DNA from: Diadophis punctatus similis
Lineage: Eukaryota; Chordata; Lepidosauria; Squamata; Dipsadidae
Reading direction: 5' to 3'
DNA: 64,000 nucleotides
Assembly: GCA_023053685.1 (NCBI GenBank)
Contig: JALIGW010000001.1
Location: 53,813,359-53,877,358, forward strand
Shown here: piece after piece, positions 22,729 through 34,430 of the stretch
Layout of the letters: each line of letters opens with the position of its first letter
How positions within the stretch are numbered: the first letter of the stretch is position 1
Notes under the pieces: model-generated
The model's input: the letters and a program-made list of their open reading frames with translations, nothing else
Database searches by the model: none
Told to the model about the DNA's origin: nothing
Program-made: the position numbers and the translations under genes

Positions 22729-23648
22729 TATCTCTGCCACTTCACAGTGCAATTCTGTGCTTATCAACACTTGTTTGCACCTCTTTGGAATATAATTTAG
22801 TGCAACTGTCTCCCCACCCCACCCCACCCAAAGAATTTGTCAAGTCTCAGGCAGCATATCTTGACTAGTTTAATTATCTTTTAAAAAGAGCACTAAACTA
22901 TTCCTTACCAATAGCTGAAACAACATCTGGAAGATGCCAAAGAAAAAGAGAGAGAAATGTAATAAAGCAGGATGGAACTTGTCTCCCATCACCTTGAGCA
23001 ACCTTCCATGTATCTTTCAGTTATTAATGGGTAATACTTGTCATGCACATGGTAGTTGTGTATTTTTCTCACTAACCCACACCCCTGCTTAGCTATTAGC
23101 TCTTACTTCATGAGATAGGCCTGCAGGGAAGTTCCATAGTGCAGCACGAGTTTCCCTCATGCCTCACCATCAAACTTCTTCTTTATACTTGTCATATTTT
23201 TGAGGTGGCGTACCACATCTTCTAGCTCACGGCTGAGAGAGATGCCAGGAAAAGTGGCTACTGGCTTTTACTCACCAAGTCTCTGATCTCATAGCTTTAG
23301 GTAGAGGATCAAGTGAGAGCTGCTTAGCTCTACTATTCTGCCTCTTCTCCTCACTCAGCATGAGGTTCAGTGCCAAAATTCCTCATCCCCCCACCCCCAC
23401 CACTTGACTGCCTCTGTACTGTGCAGGTTAGAAATCAGAGAAAGGTACAGTAAAGTTGAACTCTGTATGGTCTGCAATCAGCAGAAGGAATGATGGATAG
23501 CACTTTAACTGACCTATGTGGAAGAATCTTTTCTCTCTCTCTCTCCCTCCATGCCCCAGGGCATGAATGAGACTAGTTTAAATCATCCTTAACATCCAGT
23601 GTTAAAGTTATATTTTCTCCCTTATTCTGACACTGTCTAAAGGCAACT
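22729..23648. other. Unique sequence, nothing recognised
   Basis: No supported gene or repeat up to the direct repeat that bounds the next element. A short CT-rich stretch lies at about 23529-23550. Confidence 0.4.
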
Positions 23649-24186
23649 TCAAGGTATATAAATTCTTTTTTTTCCTATAAATTGTATTTGTTTTTGGTCT
23701 TTCAACATCTCATGTCGTGAGCATTTGCTTTCTAGGTTTCATACATCCATACAATATTCTTAACAATATTTTTTTGTTTTTAAAATAATTACAATCCATT
23801 ATCATTTCATTTTCAATACATCTCTCACATTTCTTTTCCTCTTAATATCTGTCTTTAGACTTTTTCCCCCTCTTATTTTATCCCTATTTTAATTCCAACA
23901 TTCAAAGATTTGGTCATTTCCCAACTTATATATTTCTAATATTAGTATATTTTACTTCACTTATTTCCTAAACATTAATCAAAAATCAGCTTGTAATTTC
24001 TTTATCCTTTTTTCCACATCTTTACTTTTCCCATACAAAATATATTTCAAAATTACATATTTCAATCTTTATATTTTCTTCTATGTTTCAATCTTCATCT
24101 TATGTTATTTTAGAACTTCATTTCTACATGTTATTCATACATATATTTTACCCTTATTACAATGAACAATTTATTCATACTTATGT

Positions 24187-24735
24187 AATACTAGTAAATT
24201 AATTAAACATACACATTAACACTAATTTTTATCTCTTATATCCCAACACATATAACTTCATTTCTATGTTTCTTCTATCATCAAACTTATATTCAAAAAC
24301 ATTGTTTTTCTTTTTTTCCATACAAAACATATTTAAAAGTTACATATTTTCAATCTTCATATTTTCTATTATCAGACTTATATTCAAAAATATATTGCAT
24401 ATTTCAATCTTTATATTTTCTTCTATTTTTCAATCTTCATCTTTTCTTATGTTATTTTATAACTTTATTTCTACATGTTATTCATACATATATTTTATCC
24501 TTATTAAATACTAGTAAATTAATTAAACATACACATTAACACTAATTTTTATCTCTTATATCCCAACATCTATAACTTCATTTCTACATATTTCTTCTAT
24601 CATCAAACTTATATACAAAAATATTACTTTTCTTTTTTTCATACAAAACATATTTAAAAGTTATATATTTTCAATCTTCATATTTTCTATTATCAGACTT
24701 ATATTCAAAAATATTACTACTAATTAAACATACAC
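24187..24735. repeat. AT-rich tandem repeat, ~320-bp period, about 1.7 copies
   Basis: The block from 'AATACTAGTAAATTAATTAA' through 'CATACACATTAACACTAATT' to 'CAGACTTATATTCAAAAATAT' starts near 24187 and again near 24506. It lies in the putative 3' region of the minus-strand retroelement. Shorter sub-repeats (TTTCAATCTTCATATTTTCT) recur from about 24060 onward. The open frame across it is AT-bias artefact. Confidence 0.8.
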
Positions 24736-24755
24736 ATTTTTATTTTTATTTTATC

Positions 24756-24757
24756 CC

Positions 24758-24828
<71 letters not shown>

Positions 24829-26870
24829 TTTTGTTATTCTTATATGCCGCCCAACTCCCGAAGGACTCAGGGCGGCGTACAACAGGAAAAAATACAAGAA
24901 TAATCAAAATGCAAGTGATTAAAAAACAAATACAAATTATTAAAAACAATATTAAAACAACAACATTCATTCGATATCATACATACTTGGGGGGTGATCT
25001 CAGGTGGATTAAGCTATCCCCCCCACCTGCAGGAAAAGCCATGTTTTAACGGCTTTTCGGAAGGCCAGCAGAGTGGGGATGGTTCGGGTCTCTGGGGGAA
25101 GTTGGTTCCAGAGCACGGGGCCAGCCACAGAGAAGGCTCTCCCCCTAGGGCCCGCCAGCCGGCATTGTTTGGCCGACGGGACCTGGAGGAGGCCAACTCT
25201 GTGGGCCCTAACCGGTCGGAGGGAAGTATGAGGCAGAATGCGGTCCCGAAGATATCCTGGTCCTAAGCCATGAAGGGCTTTAAAGATGGTGATCAACACC
25301 TTGAATTGGACCCGGAGACCGATGGGCAACCAATGCAGCTGAAGTCTCTGGATACTCTTCAAGGGTAGCCCCATGTAGAGTGCATTGCAGTAGTCCAAAC
25401 GCGAGGTGACAAGGGCATGAGTGACCGTGAGTAGAGCCTCCTTCTCCAAGTATGGCCGCAACTGGTGCACCAGGCGAACCTGTGCAAAGGCCCCCCTAGC
25501 CACAGCAGAAAGATGGTGATCCAATTTTAGCTGTGGATCTAGGAGGACCCCCAAGTTGCGGACCTGGTCTGAGGGAGTCAGTTTCGCACCCTCAAAGACC
25601 AAGGAGGGATAGTTGTCATGGTCCTTAGGAGGCAATATCCACAGCCCCTCAGTCTTGTCGGGATTGAGTCTGAGTCTGTTCCTCCCCATCCAGATCTTAA
25701 CGTCGTTCAGGCAGCGGCACATTACATCAACTGCCTCCCTGAAGTCAGACGGGGTGGTGATGTACAGCTGGGTGTCGTCAGCGTACTGATGGAAACACAC
25801 CCCATGTCTGCGAATGATCTCACCCAACGGTTTCATGTAGATATTAAACAGGATGGGCGAGAGAACCGACCCCTGAGGCACCCCACATGATAGGGGCCTA
25901 GGGGACGATCTTTGCCCACCTGCCAACACCGACTGCATCCGATCGGCGAGATAAGAGGAGAACCACCGCAAAACGGTGCCTCCCACTCCCAACTCGCCGA
26001 GCCGATGCAGAAGGATACCATGGTCGATGGTATCGAAAGCCGCTGAGAGGTCAAGTAGCACCAGGATGGAGGAATTTCCTCCATCCCGGGCTCGCCAGAG
26101 ATCATCCATCAGGGCGACCAAGGCAGTTTCTGTACTGTAGCCGCGCCTGAAACCCGACTGATAAGGATCTAGATGGTCTGTTTCATCCAGGAGATGCAGA
26201 AGCTGAGTCACCACCACCTTCTCCACAACTTTCCCTAAGAAAGGTAAGTTGGAGACTGGACGATAGTTCTTCAAATCAGCTGGATCCAGGGAAGGCTTCT
26301 TCAGGAGGGGTCGCACCACCGCAGCTTTTAACGACTGCGGTACGGATCCCTCCCTCAAAGAAGCGGTGATCACCGCCTGGATCCAGCCGCGTGCCACCGA
26401 CCTGCTGGCCGAGACCAGCCAGGAGGGGCATGGGTCCAATAAACAGGTGGAGGTACCCATCGCTCCCATAGCCCTGTCCACATCATCGGGAGAAACAGGC
26501 CCAAACTCCTCCCACAATGATGGACTAGGACTTGCCCCTGTCACCTCTATGGACTCTGCCCTGCCAGAGTCCAAGTTTGACCGAATCTGAGCGACTTTAT
26601 CCGACAGAAACTCAGCAAATTCCTCAGCTCTGCCTTGTAAGTGTTCCTCGCTCCCCCCTTTTCCAAGGAGGGAGCGAGTCACCCTAAACAAGGCGGCTGG
26701 ACGAGAATCTGCGGACGCAATAAGAGCGGAAAGATAGGATCGTCTTGCCGCCCTTATCGCCACTAAATAAGATCTGATGTAAATTCTTAATAGTTCGGTC
26801 AGATTCGGCCCTCTTGGTCCTCCAGCGGTGCTCCAGACGTCTCTTTCTCTTTTACCCTGCTCCAAAGTTT
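24756..26870 (-). mobile_element. L2-clade LINE, 5' truncated, ~2.1 kb
   Basis: Minus-strand orientation: the 5' edge is near 26870, the 3' end has the 'GCCGCCCTGAGTCCTTCGGG' motif at about 24847-24875, and an (AAAT)n tail (TTTA on the plus strand) ends at 24756. It encodes a reverse transcriptase but lacks the N-terminal endonuclease part, so it cannot move by itself. It has inserted into the retroelement bounded by 23649 and 27585. Its own target-site duplication could not be defined. Confidence 0.88.
25009..26865 (-). pseudogene. L2-type ORF2 reverse transcriptase, 618-codon open frame, truncated
   Basis: Non-LTR retrotransposon ORF2 copies element RNA into DNA at a nicked target. Visible motifs, by residue: PLLKKPSLDPADLKNYRPVS at about 188-205; AAFDTIDH at 275-282 (catalytic Asp of motif A); CGVPQGSVL at 327-335; YADD at 361-364 (catalytic pair); and LVTSRLDYCNALYMGLPLKS at about 485-504, diagnostic of the L2 group. 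The frame is uninterrupted, but the N-terminal endonuclease is absent and the first Met is only where the truncated copy happens to begin. Residues 510-511 join across a 75-bp in-frame deletion, judged against the copy at 60484. Catalytic residues survive, so decay has been mild and the insertion is fairly young. Confidence 0.85.
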
Positions 26871-27133
26871 TAATCCTCTTTTCTTTTTCTTATTTGGTTG
26901 CCTCCCCCATATTTCTTTTAGCTCTCTCATTTCTATCTTTAACTCCCTTTTTTTGTTATCGTCTCTATCTATCTCTCCCCTCTTTTTCCCTTTTTGTTGT
27001 CTAATATTGCTTTTATTTTTTCTAGTTTTTTATTTCTTTCCCTTTCTAGCTTTCTTTTCCTTCCTTATCTTTCCCTTAGCAGAGATCTTCCCCTTCTGCT
27101 TTGCTACCTTTTTCACCCTCTGTATTTCAATCA

Positions 27134-27559
27134 TCACTTTGTTGTATTTTCTTTCTTGTTGCTTGTTTCTTGGTTCCTCTGTTCTTTCACTCTTCCAAAG
27201 TTCTCCATATTTTCCTCATTTGTCTGAACTGTATGTTTTATTTTTCGCATTATATTTTCCAATTTTAGTTCTATATGATCCATAACTTGAAATATTTCTT
27301 TCGTTCCCACACGCTGCTTATTTACAATAGTCTTAGTATCCTGGGATATGCTTTCCACATCTTTATTTCCACTTCCGCACCGTCCGCTAGGGGCTTGCCA
27401 GCTCGGGGAGGGGAGATGCGGCTCCCCTCTATCCTCCTGGCAGTCCCCCTTTGCCTCGTCCCCTCTATGGGAGGGGCGTAGGTCCAAATTCGGACCCTCA
27501 GGCACGGAGTGTTCGGAGCCAGCTGCGGAGGTCGCGGTCCCAGCTTCCGATCTCGCCAA
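27134..27559 (-). pseudogene. Putative ORF1-like fragment of the L1-like element
   Basis: A 141-codon frame starts 15 bp inside the 5' edge of the retroelement. Its first ~70 residues are Gly/Pro/Ala/Arg-rich. The second half is charged (ELKLENIMRKIKHTVQTNEE) and could form a coiled coil. Past its stop at 27134 another frame continues very Lys-rich, suggesting a frameshifted basic C-terminus. That layout (low-complexity head, coiled coil, basic tail) is what one expects of a LINE ORF1 RNA-binding protein, but no RRM-type domain is recognisable. Function is inferred only. Confidence 0.4.
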
Positions 27560-27724
27560 AGGAGGAACCGGAAGTCAAGGTATATGTACTCTGAAAGCCA
27601 TTGCCTTGGATGGAAACCAAGTGAGTGGCAATGACAAAGAAAATAGAGGCAGGAGAAAGAATAATTGGGGCTGCAAATTTCATGCCAGTATAATTTTCTT
27701 CCCACTCAAGGAGGGAATATATAG

Positions 27725-28145
27725 TGTTTATTAAACAAATGTATATGGCTGCCCAACACACACCAAGATGACTGCAGGCAGCTGACAACATTAAGAATCC
27801 ACAACATAAAATCCATCCCCACCCTCATGGCAACAACAACACAACCAAATCAACTACTTGGTCGGCTCCACCTCTATTTCTGGTCCCTAGGCCTATATCT
27901 TTAGGGCTTTCAGAAAAGCAACAGAGTGGGGGCGAAAAAGCAACATACTCAGGGGCAGTGATATTTCATAGAGAAGGGGCCACCAGCAAAAGGCTCTTTT
28001 TCATGGTCCCACCAGATGTACATCCATAATGTTGGAACCGACAACATAGGTAGATGTAATAGGGAAGAGAGACTCCTTCAAATAGCCTGGTCCCAAACCA
28101 GGTGAGGCTTTAAACGTGATAACCAGCACCTTGTGTTATAACTTA
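27725..28145 (-). mobile_element. Old L2-clade LINE 3' fragment
   Basis: Plus-strand text 'GGTCCCAAACCAGGTGAGGC', 'TTTAAACGTGATAACCAGCA' and 'GGGCTTTCAGAAAAGCAACA' parallels the younger L2 at 25045-25300 ('CCTAAGCCATGAAGGGCTTT', 'GGTGATCAACACCTTGAATT'). It covers the end of the reverse transcriptase ORF and is heavily mutated. Confidence 0.65.
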
Positions 28146-29096
28146 GTAATGAGAAAAGGCCTCTTGTTAAGCATTCCAAGTGAAATAAGTTATTTGAATT
28201 TTGTTCTGGTTCTCTCTCTCTTATATCTCAGGTTTATTCAACTTTCCCAGAAAATTAATCTCAATTGGTTTAACAAAGCAAACACGAACATCCCCATCAC
28301 AATTGATTTTTCTGCTAATCATTTACAAAGCCTATACTTTAGTGAGAGAAAGCTATTATAGTTACTTTGATATGCTGGATAGGAATATGAGAGACCATCT
28401 TAATGCAAAATATTTCACCCTTGTGATCCTAGAGGGAACAATTATCTCAGAATTCTTTTCTCATTTGGATGAAATGATGTCTTCAGTTAAAACAGAATTA
28501 CCATAGCAATTATTTGTCCACCTTCCCTGCCTTTGATCTCCAGTGTTGTGGAATTACAATTCAGGTTCATCACTAAATGGAGGCCAAAAAGCTCACAATC
28601 TCATGTACAGTTTCATACAGATAGAATCTCATTTGCTCATTCTGCAATTTTCTTAAGAGCATGTATATTTCTCAATACTGCAGTTGATCTTTTTTTTAAA
28701 GAAACTGCCAAAAGGATTAACCAAGGAAGTGTAAATGCCAGAGGAAAAGTCTCTTCTTTTATTATATATGACGGACAATAAATCATCCCCAGCAATGGCC
28801 TTTTTATGACTTGAAGATGGTTAACAGCCAGTGGGGATTTTGCTTTTGTTTTCTTTTGAGGACAGGAAAAAGCACACATTCTTTTCTTTTTCCTGGATTG
28901 TGAAGAGGCTTTCATTACTAAAGCTGGCAAACTGCAACCATAAACCAGGTTTGCAGTAATATATCCTCTGTTGAACTGCATATTTATGGGCATTATTATT
29001 CTAGCAAAATGCTCAGGCACATCTGTGACACAGTACTGCACACTGCTATTTGGGAGAAAACTTTTCCAATAAAAGAGAATATTTGTAGCTCAGGGT
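28146..29096. other. Unique sequence, nothing recognised
   Basis: AT-rich. Short open frames show no known motif. Confidence 0.4.
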
Positions 29097-29330
29097 TGAA
29101 CTATGGAGTCCTTGATGTTCTCTGAGCTTGGTTGTTTGCTTGCAGATATTTTCCCACCTGACTGGGTAACATCATCAGTGCCAGTGAGTGTGGTGTTTGC
29201 TGTGTTTCTATACAGTAGCTTGCCCTGCCAGTGTTGGTGGAGTGTATAAATGTAGTTGAGTCTGTCCATATGTTGTGAGATTAAGTTTTTGTTTACAACA
29301 TCCAATGTAAGGACTGTAATAGCCACTATT
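29097..29330. mobile_element. Probable dispersed repeat, unclassified
   Basis: Text such as 'TTTGCTTGCAGATATTTTCC', 'GTAACATCATCAGTGCCAGT' and 'AGCTTGCCCTGCCAGTGTTG' is familiar from squamate genomes as a repeated sequence, possibly of a Penelope-like element. No second copy exists in this window, so the call rests on memory. Confidence 0.35.
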
Positions 29331-29449
29331 TAGGATTGGCAGAGAGAAGAGTAGAAGACTGCATCCATAAGCACCAACTAGCAGTCAGAACATATGATTT
29401 AAAATGGGATGTTGCAGCACTATGATTGGAATATGTGATGTTGTAGGTT

Positions 29450-29556
29450 TCAGTGGTCAGACGGATACTATTTTTATTGCATATTATTGTGACCTACCTA
29501 GGATTATTCTGTATAACATTGGCAGCCATACAAGTTTCTAAATAAATAAATAAACA
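29450..29556 (+). mobile_element. L2-type LINE 3' tail remnant
   Basis: 'GGCAGCCATACAAGTTTCTA' followed by AATAAATAAATAAAC parallels the 'GGCGGCATACAAATCTAAATAAATA' end of L2-type elements. A short (TA)n follows at 29566-29582. Confidence 0.55.
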
Positions 29557-29796
29557 CATTTGCATATATATATATATATATTAGGTTCCTGCAGTATGAT
29601 TGTACTAGTTTGAATTATGCTCTTACACAGTTCCTTTCTTGGGAGGTTGGGTTGAGTAATGGAGCACTTGGTTAATGTGGGTTGATTTTCAGAAGACACA
29701 GTCAGAAGACATGAAAGTTCACAAGACATGGATAGACTCAACCATAGTTTCAACTAGGAAACTGAGCATCCTAGACCAAACTTAATCCAAAAATGC

Positions 29797-29835
29797 TAGG
29801 GAGGGAAGGGAAGGGAAGGGAAGGGGAAGGGAATC
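29797..29835. repeat. (GGGAA)n simple repeat
   Basis: About seven imperfect AGGGA units, followed by three 'GGGAATYTGG' units to about 29860. Confidence 0.9.
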
Positions 29836-29860
29836 CAGGGAATTTGGGGAATCTGGGGAA

Positions 29861-32299
29861 TCTGATATTCACTAATAGACATAAAAGTTTTGCTTCTATT
29901 TTGAAGGATGATCATAATTTTTCTTTTAAAAAATATACAGAAGTGTTTTGTTTATTCAGAAACTTATATGCCTGCCTATCTTATATGCAACAATCCTAGG
30001 CAGGTCACAATAATATTCAATAAAAGTAAAATCAGTGTGACCATCAAACCCTAAAACATAAAATATTCCAATCACAGTGCGACAAAATCCCACTAACTCT
30101 ACATTTACACTTGCATTTCCTGGGATCACTTGTAGCTTAGCTCAAACAGACTTGCTCCTTAAAAAAATACACAAATGAGCCACCTCCACCATATTGGGTA
30201 GCTTACTTTTAGAAAGAGAAATGAATTTCTGCTTTCCCCAGTTCATAAACCTCTCCAATAGTGATCTCAAATACATTTCTACTACTGAACAATTTCTTTG
30301 CTTGAAAAATATGTATTTGCAATGCAAATATCAATTTGATGAGTCAAATGAAAGATTATCTAAGAAAATACTGCCAGATTTGCAGGTCCATGTTATATAC
30401 TCCATATTTAATTATTTCAAAGTACTGGAAATCACAAAGATGCTATTTGTAATCTTTATCTTATTTTCAAAAAGAAAAAAATGAAGTTATAATACAATGA
30501 GTATAGAGTATCTTCAACTTTGAGGCATTTTAGGATTTAGGATTTTCAGGAGAAGCTCTGGTGATGAGGCTTAACATTATTGTCACTTTTGTAGCCACCT
30601 ATAGCAAATGATGAACTGATACCTGATACCTTAATTCAAAGAAGAGCATTGCATGATTTTCAGATGGAAAAATTGAGGGCAAGAATTGTTGTGAACTGAG
30701 GGCTCTTACCCAGGGGCACTATCAGAATATTTCCACACCAGAACTAGCTGTGAATTTTATTTATTCCTTTCAGGCTAAATGACTAATATACAGTATATCT
30801 TGAATCAATTAATGAATGCAAACAATGTAAACAATTCAGTCAGTAACAAAAATATTAAGTGTGGAGAATAACCAGGAAAACTTCTTTTCAGGTTGGATGA
30901 CATTGACCTAAAATAATAAATTTTAAGGCCAAATCATTCTTATAGTCAGCTATTTATTAAATCTCTGTTCAATCTACTTGTGGAGGTATAACTGAATTAT
31001 TTTATCAGTAACATACCTTGAATAGGACCTATGGACACTTGTCCATATTCCCACTTAGAAAATAAGCAGGAAGCTGGCTTACCATGTTCTGTAAGAAGTG
31101 AAGCATACCTTATCATTTCATAAGTCCTTTCTGACCATCTTGGCCATCAAACAGCTGGTAAATCAAGAATTACCAAAGTGTAACATAACATAACATTTTG
31201 CAAAATCTTCTTTAATTAGTCTAGACTTTAGTAATTGTAACAATAACAAACAAGTTAGTTATGAAGAGACTGTATGTACCCTACTTCCTATGTTGTATTT
31301 CATAAAGCTGACTGCTTAGTGGAAGTGGTTGAAAGATGCCAGGAATGGCTGTAGGCTGTTTTACTGTGAATCTTATTAGCTTATTAGTCAGATGATAAAT
31401 GTAGGATTTTGTACTTATATAAGTATTATATTTATTGTAAATATATTATCTGGCATATTAATTTTGTTGCTTTGGGTTATTTTGAACTACTGTTTGTTTT
31501 TTTTGTTGTTTTTCAAATACAGTTTTGTTTGTTTGTTCGAATTCTCCTTCCCCTCCATTGTAAACACCCACAGCCTCCTTATAGAGGCACACCTGGTTGT
31601 TTTTCTCACATCCTCTTTCGGGACTCTTGATGCATCCTTAATGGCTTGGATATCCTCACATCTGGCTCATCTGAACCCAGACTGCTTCTCTTCCTCTTGA
31701 CAACCCACACCTTGATCCCCCCCCCCCGCTACCATCACTCTCCTGGATAATTGTCTCATAGGTAAAACTTCCAGCTTCTCATGCTGAGCTGCCAAATTGT
31801 TTTATAATCTCTTGCACACTGTTTGGTTACCTCCCATCTTGTTCACCCATGGTTCTCTACAGTTGTCATGTGTTATCTTTCTGCTAGCATGGGGGTGGTT
31901 TTCCTCCTCCCAAGTTGGTTCCAAAAGCCCTTACTTTCTCCTTTCCTTCTCCCCTTTTTTCGTTTTGCCACACCTAACATTGGGATCTTAACATGTTTCT
32001 ATGATTATCTCTTTTTCTCTAATCTACTGTATGTCCTCTTTCCACTATTTGACTCATTTAAGACTATAACTTGGAGCCAGCAGATCCTAGAGAAGCTTTC
32101 CATCTGTATTTTACCTGCTTCAAAGATTTTATTTTCTGTATCCTGAAATTTAGCTTTTACATTTAACTTCTCTTGCCTTCATCAGTCAACAAGGTTGTAG
32201 AAATTAAGCTACTTTGTGGAGAAGACCAGTCACTGAGGGAAAATGGCAAGAACAGATGATCGATGGCTCTTATATTCTATTATAGTCATTCAGGGAGTT
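29861..32299. other. 2.4 kb of unique AT-rich sequence
   Basis: No recognised repeat, gene or RNA. A run of nine C occurs near 31718. Open frames at 31392-31700 and 31800-32150 are rich in Phe, Leu and Ser with no motif, and no flanking splice consensus pattern supports exons. Confidence 0.45.
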
Positions 32300-32385
32300 T
32301 TTGGATTGGCCATTATGACAAATGGGATGCTAGACTAAATATACTTGTGGTCTGATCCTTATAAGGCCTTTTTACATCCTTATAA
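32300..32385 (+). mobile_element. Ancient LINE/SINE tail-like fragment
   Basis: 'GGATGCTAGACTAAATATAC' and 'TGTGGTCTGATCCTTATAAG' echo the 'GCTGGACTAGATGGACC..TGGTCTGATCCAGCARGGC' tail found in old amniote retroposons. Only this tail-like part survives, ended by the hAT insertion at 32386. Confidence 0.35.
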
Positions 32386-32721
32386 CAGGGGTGAAATCCA
32401 GCAGATTCTGACAGGTTCTGGAGAACCCGTAGCGGAAATTTTGAGTAGTTCGGAGAACCGGTAGCGGAAATTTTGAGTAGTTCAGAGAACCGGAAAATAC
32501 CACCTCTGGCTGGCCCCAGAGTGGGGTGGGAATGGAGATTTTGCAATATCCTTCCCCCAGGAGTGGGGAGGGAATGGGGATTTTGCAGTATCCTTCCCCT
32601 GGAGTGGGGTGGGAATAGAGATTTAGCAGTATCCTTCCCCTGCCACGCCCACCAAGCCACACCACGCCCACCAAGCCACGGCCACAGAACCGGTAATAAA
32701 AAAAATTGGATTTCACCACTG
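32386..32721 (+). mobile_element. hAT-type MITE, family C (336 bp)
   Basis: Ends CAGGGGTGAAATCCAGC and TTGGATTTCACCACTG, with a perfect 8-bp duplication CCTTATAA (32378-32385 and 32722-32729). The interior has the same duplicated and triplicated units as the copy at 14666. Non-coding; apparently recent. Confidence 0.94.
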
Positions 32722-32729
32722 CCTTATAA

Positions 32730-33227
32730 ATATATTTTCATTCATATGTTCAGTTGAGGAATTGTACTGTATTATGAAGATATAGTGGTAGAATGCTGAA
32801 CAGAGTTTTTTTTCTCTCTCTGCTGACGTATGAAGAGAAGAATAGCAAAATGAATAGGCTAGGAAGGAAAGTGAAATCCAATAAGACTGGGAAACTGCAG
32901 CACAGAAGAGAAAATGAAAAAAATGGAAGAAAGAGTACTCATTTGGGTGAGTAGTAAGCAATATTAAGCAGTCAAGACCATGACTCACAGTTCATGTTAA
33001 GTCACATTATTAAGAGTGAGGCCAGACATTGTGGCTTGCATACCTTGGTTTATGGTTTAGTTAGTACAATTTAACCTAGCAATTTGAGAATTTTTCAAGA
33101 AGCCAACTACAACAAGTTAGGGCTTGTGGAGCTGTAATCAATGCAATGAATGTGTCCTGTCTCCTGCATAGCAGAATAACCAAACAAGATTATAGGAAGC
33201 TCACTTCCTGTCATTCAGGATACTGCT
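32730..33227. other. Unique sequence, nothing recognised
   Basis: No supported feature. Confidence 0.35.
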
Positions 33228-33648
33228 TATAAGCGCTATGTGCTTAGAGCTCAAAACATTGCTAGGGACCCCACACACCCACTTCATGGTCTGTTTCTGT
33301 TGCTCCCCTCTGGGAGGAGGTTTCAAAGTATCTATAGCAGGACTATCAGGTTCTGTAACAGCTTTGTTCCCTATTCCATTCATCTGGTAAGCTTGCAAGA
33401 TTTGTTTCTCTTGCGATGTACATGTATACATCCGAACACAACTGTGTTGTTTCTCCGTGACATATAACATATGTGGGTATATGCATAATTTTGTATGTAT
33501 TTATTTATTTTGTCATGTTTATGTAGTGTATATTAGAGGTGGAGACCCTTTGAGAGCTGTATGCAACGAAATTTCATTTTAATATATGCCGATTAGTGTA
33601 CATTCAAAGTGACAATAAAGTTATTCAAAGTCTAAGTCTAAACAGTGA
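33228..33648 (+). mobile_element. Non-LTR retrotransposon 3' end (family unassigned), copy 2
   Basis: Closely parallels 9091-9490 through 'GACCCCACACACCCACTTCA', 'CTCCCCTCTGGGAGGAGG', 'GGAGACCCTTTGAGAGCTG' and 'GACAATAAAGTTATTCAAAG', ending in an AGTCTA-type short repeat. A plus frame reads LLLPSGRRFQSIYSRTIRF then CNSF, a LINE ORF2 C-terminus-like pattern. It is 5' truncated. Confidence 0.72.
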
Positions 33649-34263
33649 CACAGTGATACATTGTCCAAATTTAAATAAGGAATCATTTAATACTGTGAAC
33701 AGTATTGGGTTTTGCACCTCAGTTGTGCTGTAATAATCCTTTAAAAAGTTTTACATGTACCAAGAGAGAATATTTTAATCTGAATATTAACAAACATACC
33801 TCGACTATCTTGCTCTTTCCAAATAAAAAAGATTTTTCCATCAGTGAAATGTTTTCAGTGACTTTAAGTAAAGAAAGTTGAAACTGAAACAGATATAGAA
33901 ATGACAGAGAAGTCAAGGGTGAAATTAAATGTGATATATATAAATATAGTTAGATGGTTGCCCTTGTGCCTTGTCATTTCTTTTTTTACACTAACGCTGT
34001 GCAAATGGAGCTTAATTATTACCTGCCATTACATATAAAATCTAATATGATCTTTTCCCAGGAAAACAAGAATCAAAATTCAGATTTCTCACTTAACCTT
34101 CATTATGCATTCAAGGTGGTAGACTCAGTTCAGAGTCCAAGTTTCCCATGGTAGGAGATAGAGCTAACCTACATGTCTTTTCTTTCATCTAGATTTTAGT
34201 TCTCTCTTAGGCACAGAAAGCAGCAGGATGATCTTGGGCCAGATACTCCTTCTCAGCATCAAT
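33649..34263. other. Unique sequence, nothing recognised
   Basis: No supported feature. Confidence 0.35.
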
Positions 34264-34430
34264 GTCTGCAACAATTCCTAAGAGGTCTGTAAGGGGCGTG
34301 CATAAGCGCACCATTGTGCCTACCGTCCCTGTCTTACTGTCCTATTGTCCAAATTTACTTGTACATACTTTGCTTTTTTTATGTTTATACCATACCTGCT
34401 ATCTTGTACATGTTTTGACAAATAAATAAA
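34264..34430 (+). mobile_element. LINE 3' UTR fragment, snake-type
   Basis: 'CAATTCCTAAGAGGTCTGTA', 'AGGGGCGTGCATAAGCGCAC' and 'GTGCCTACCGTCCCTGTCTT', ending in a short AAATAAATAAA tail. From memory, this 3' UTR belongs to the same LINE family as the reverse transcriptase remnant at 41085, which in other snake copies leads into it. A SINE has inserted exactly at its A-rich tail. Confidence 0.6.

Larger units (their letters stand above)
23649..27585 (-). mobile_element. L1-like retroelement with 11-bp target-site duplication, split by an L2
   Basis: TCAAGGTATAT occurs at 23649-23659 and again at 27575-27585. Directly inside the left copy is a T-run (the plus-strand view of a minus-strand poly(A) tail). 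Directly inside the right copy is a GC-rich, CpG-rich sequence on the minus strand (GACTTCCGGTTCCTCCTTTG), as expected for a LINE 5' end. Without the nested L2 (24756-26870) the element is about 1.8 kb: GC-rich leader, a Lys/Glu-rich frame, then an A-rich region with 320-bp tandem repeats. No reverse transcriptase of its own is visible, so it was probably non-autonomous or internally deleted. The L1 assignment is inference from the A-tail and layout. Confidence 0.7.

Noticed and set aside
22282..22827. 181-codon minus-strand frame
   Set aside because: Mostly within the hAT MITE at 22365-22720, with no recognisable domain.
27348..27734. Plus-strand 128-codon frame over the GC-rich leader
   Set aside because: Antisense to the putative ORF1-like frame and crosses the target-site duplication. 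No motif.
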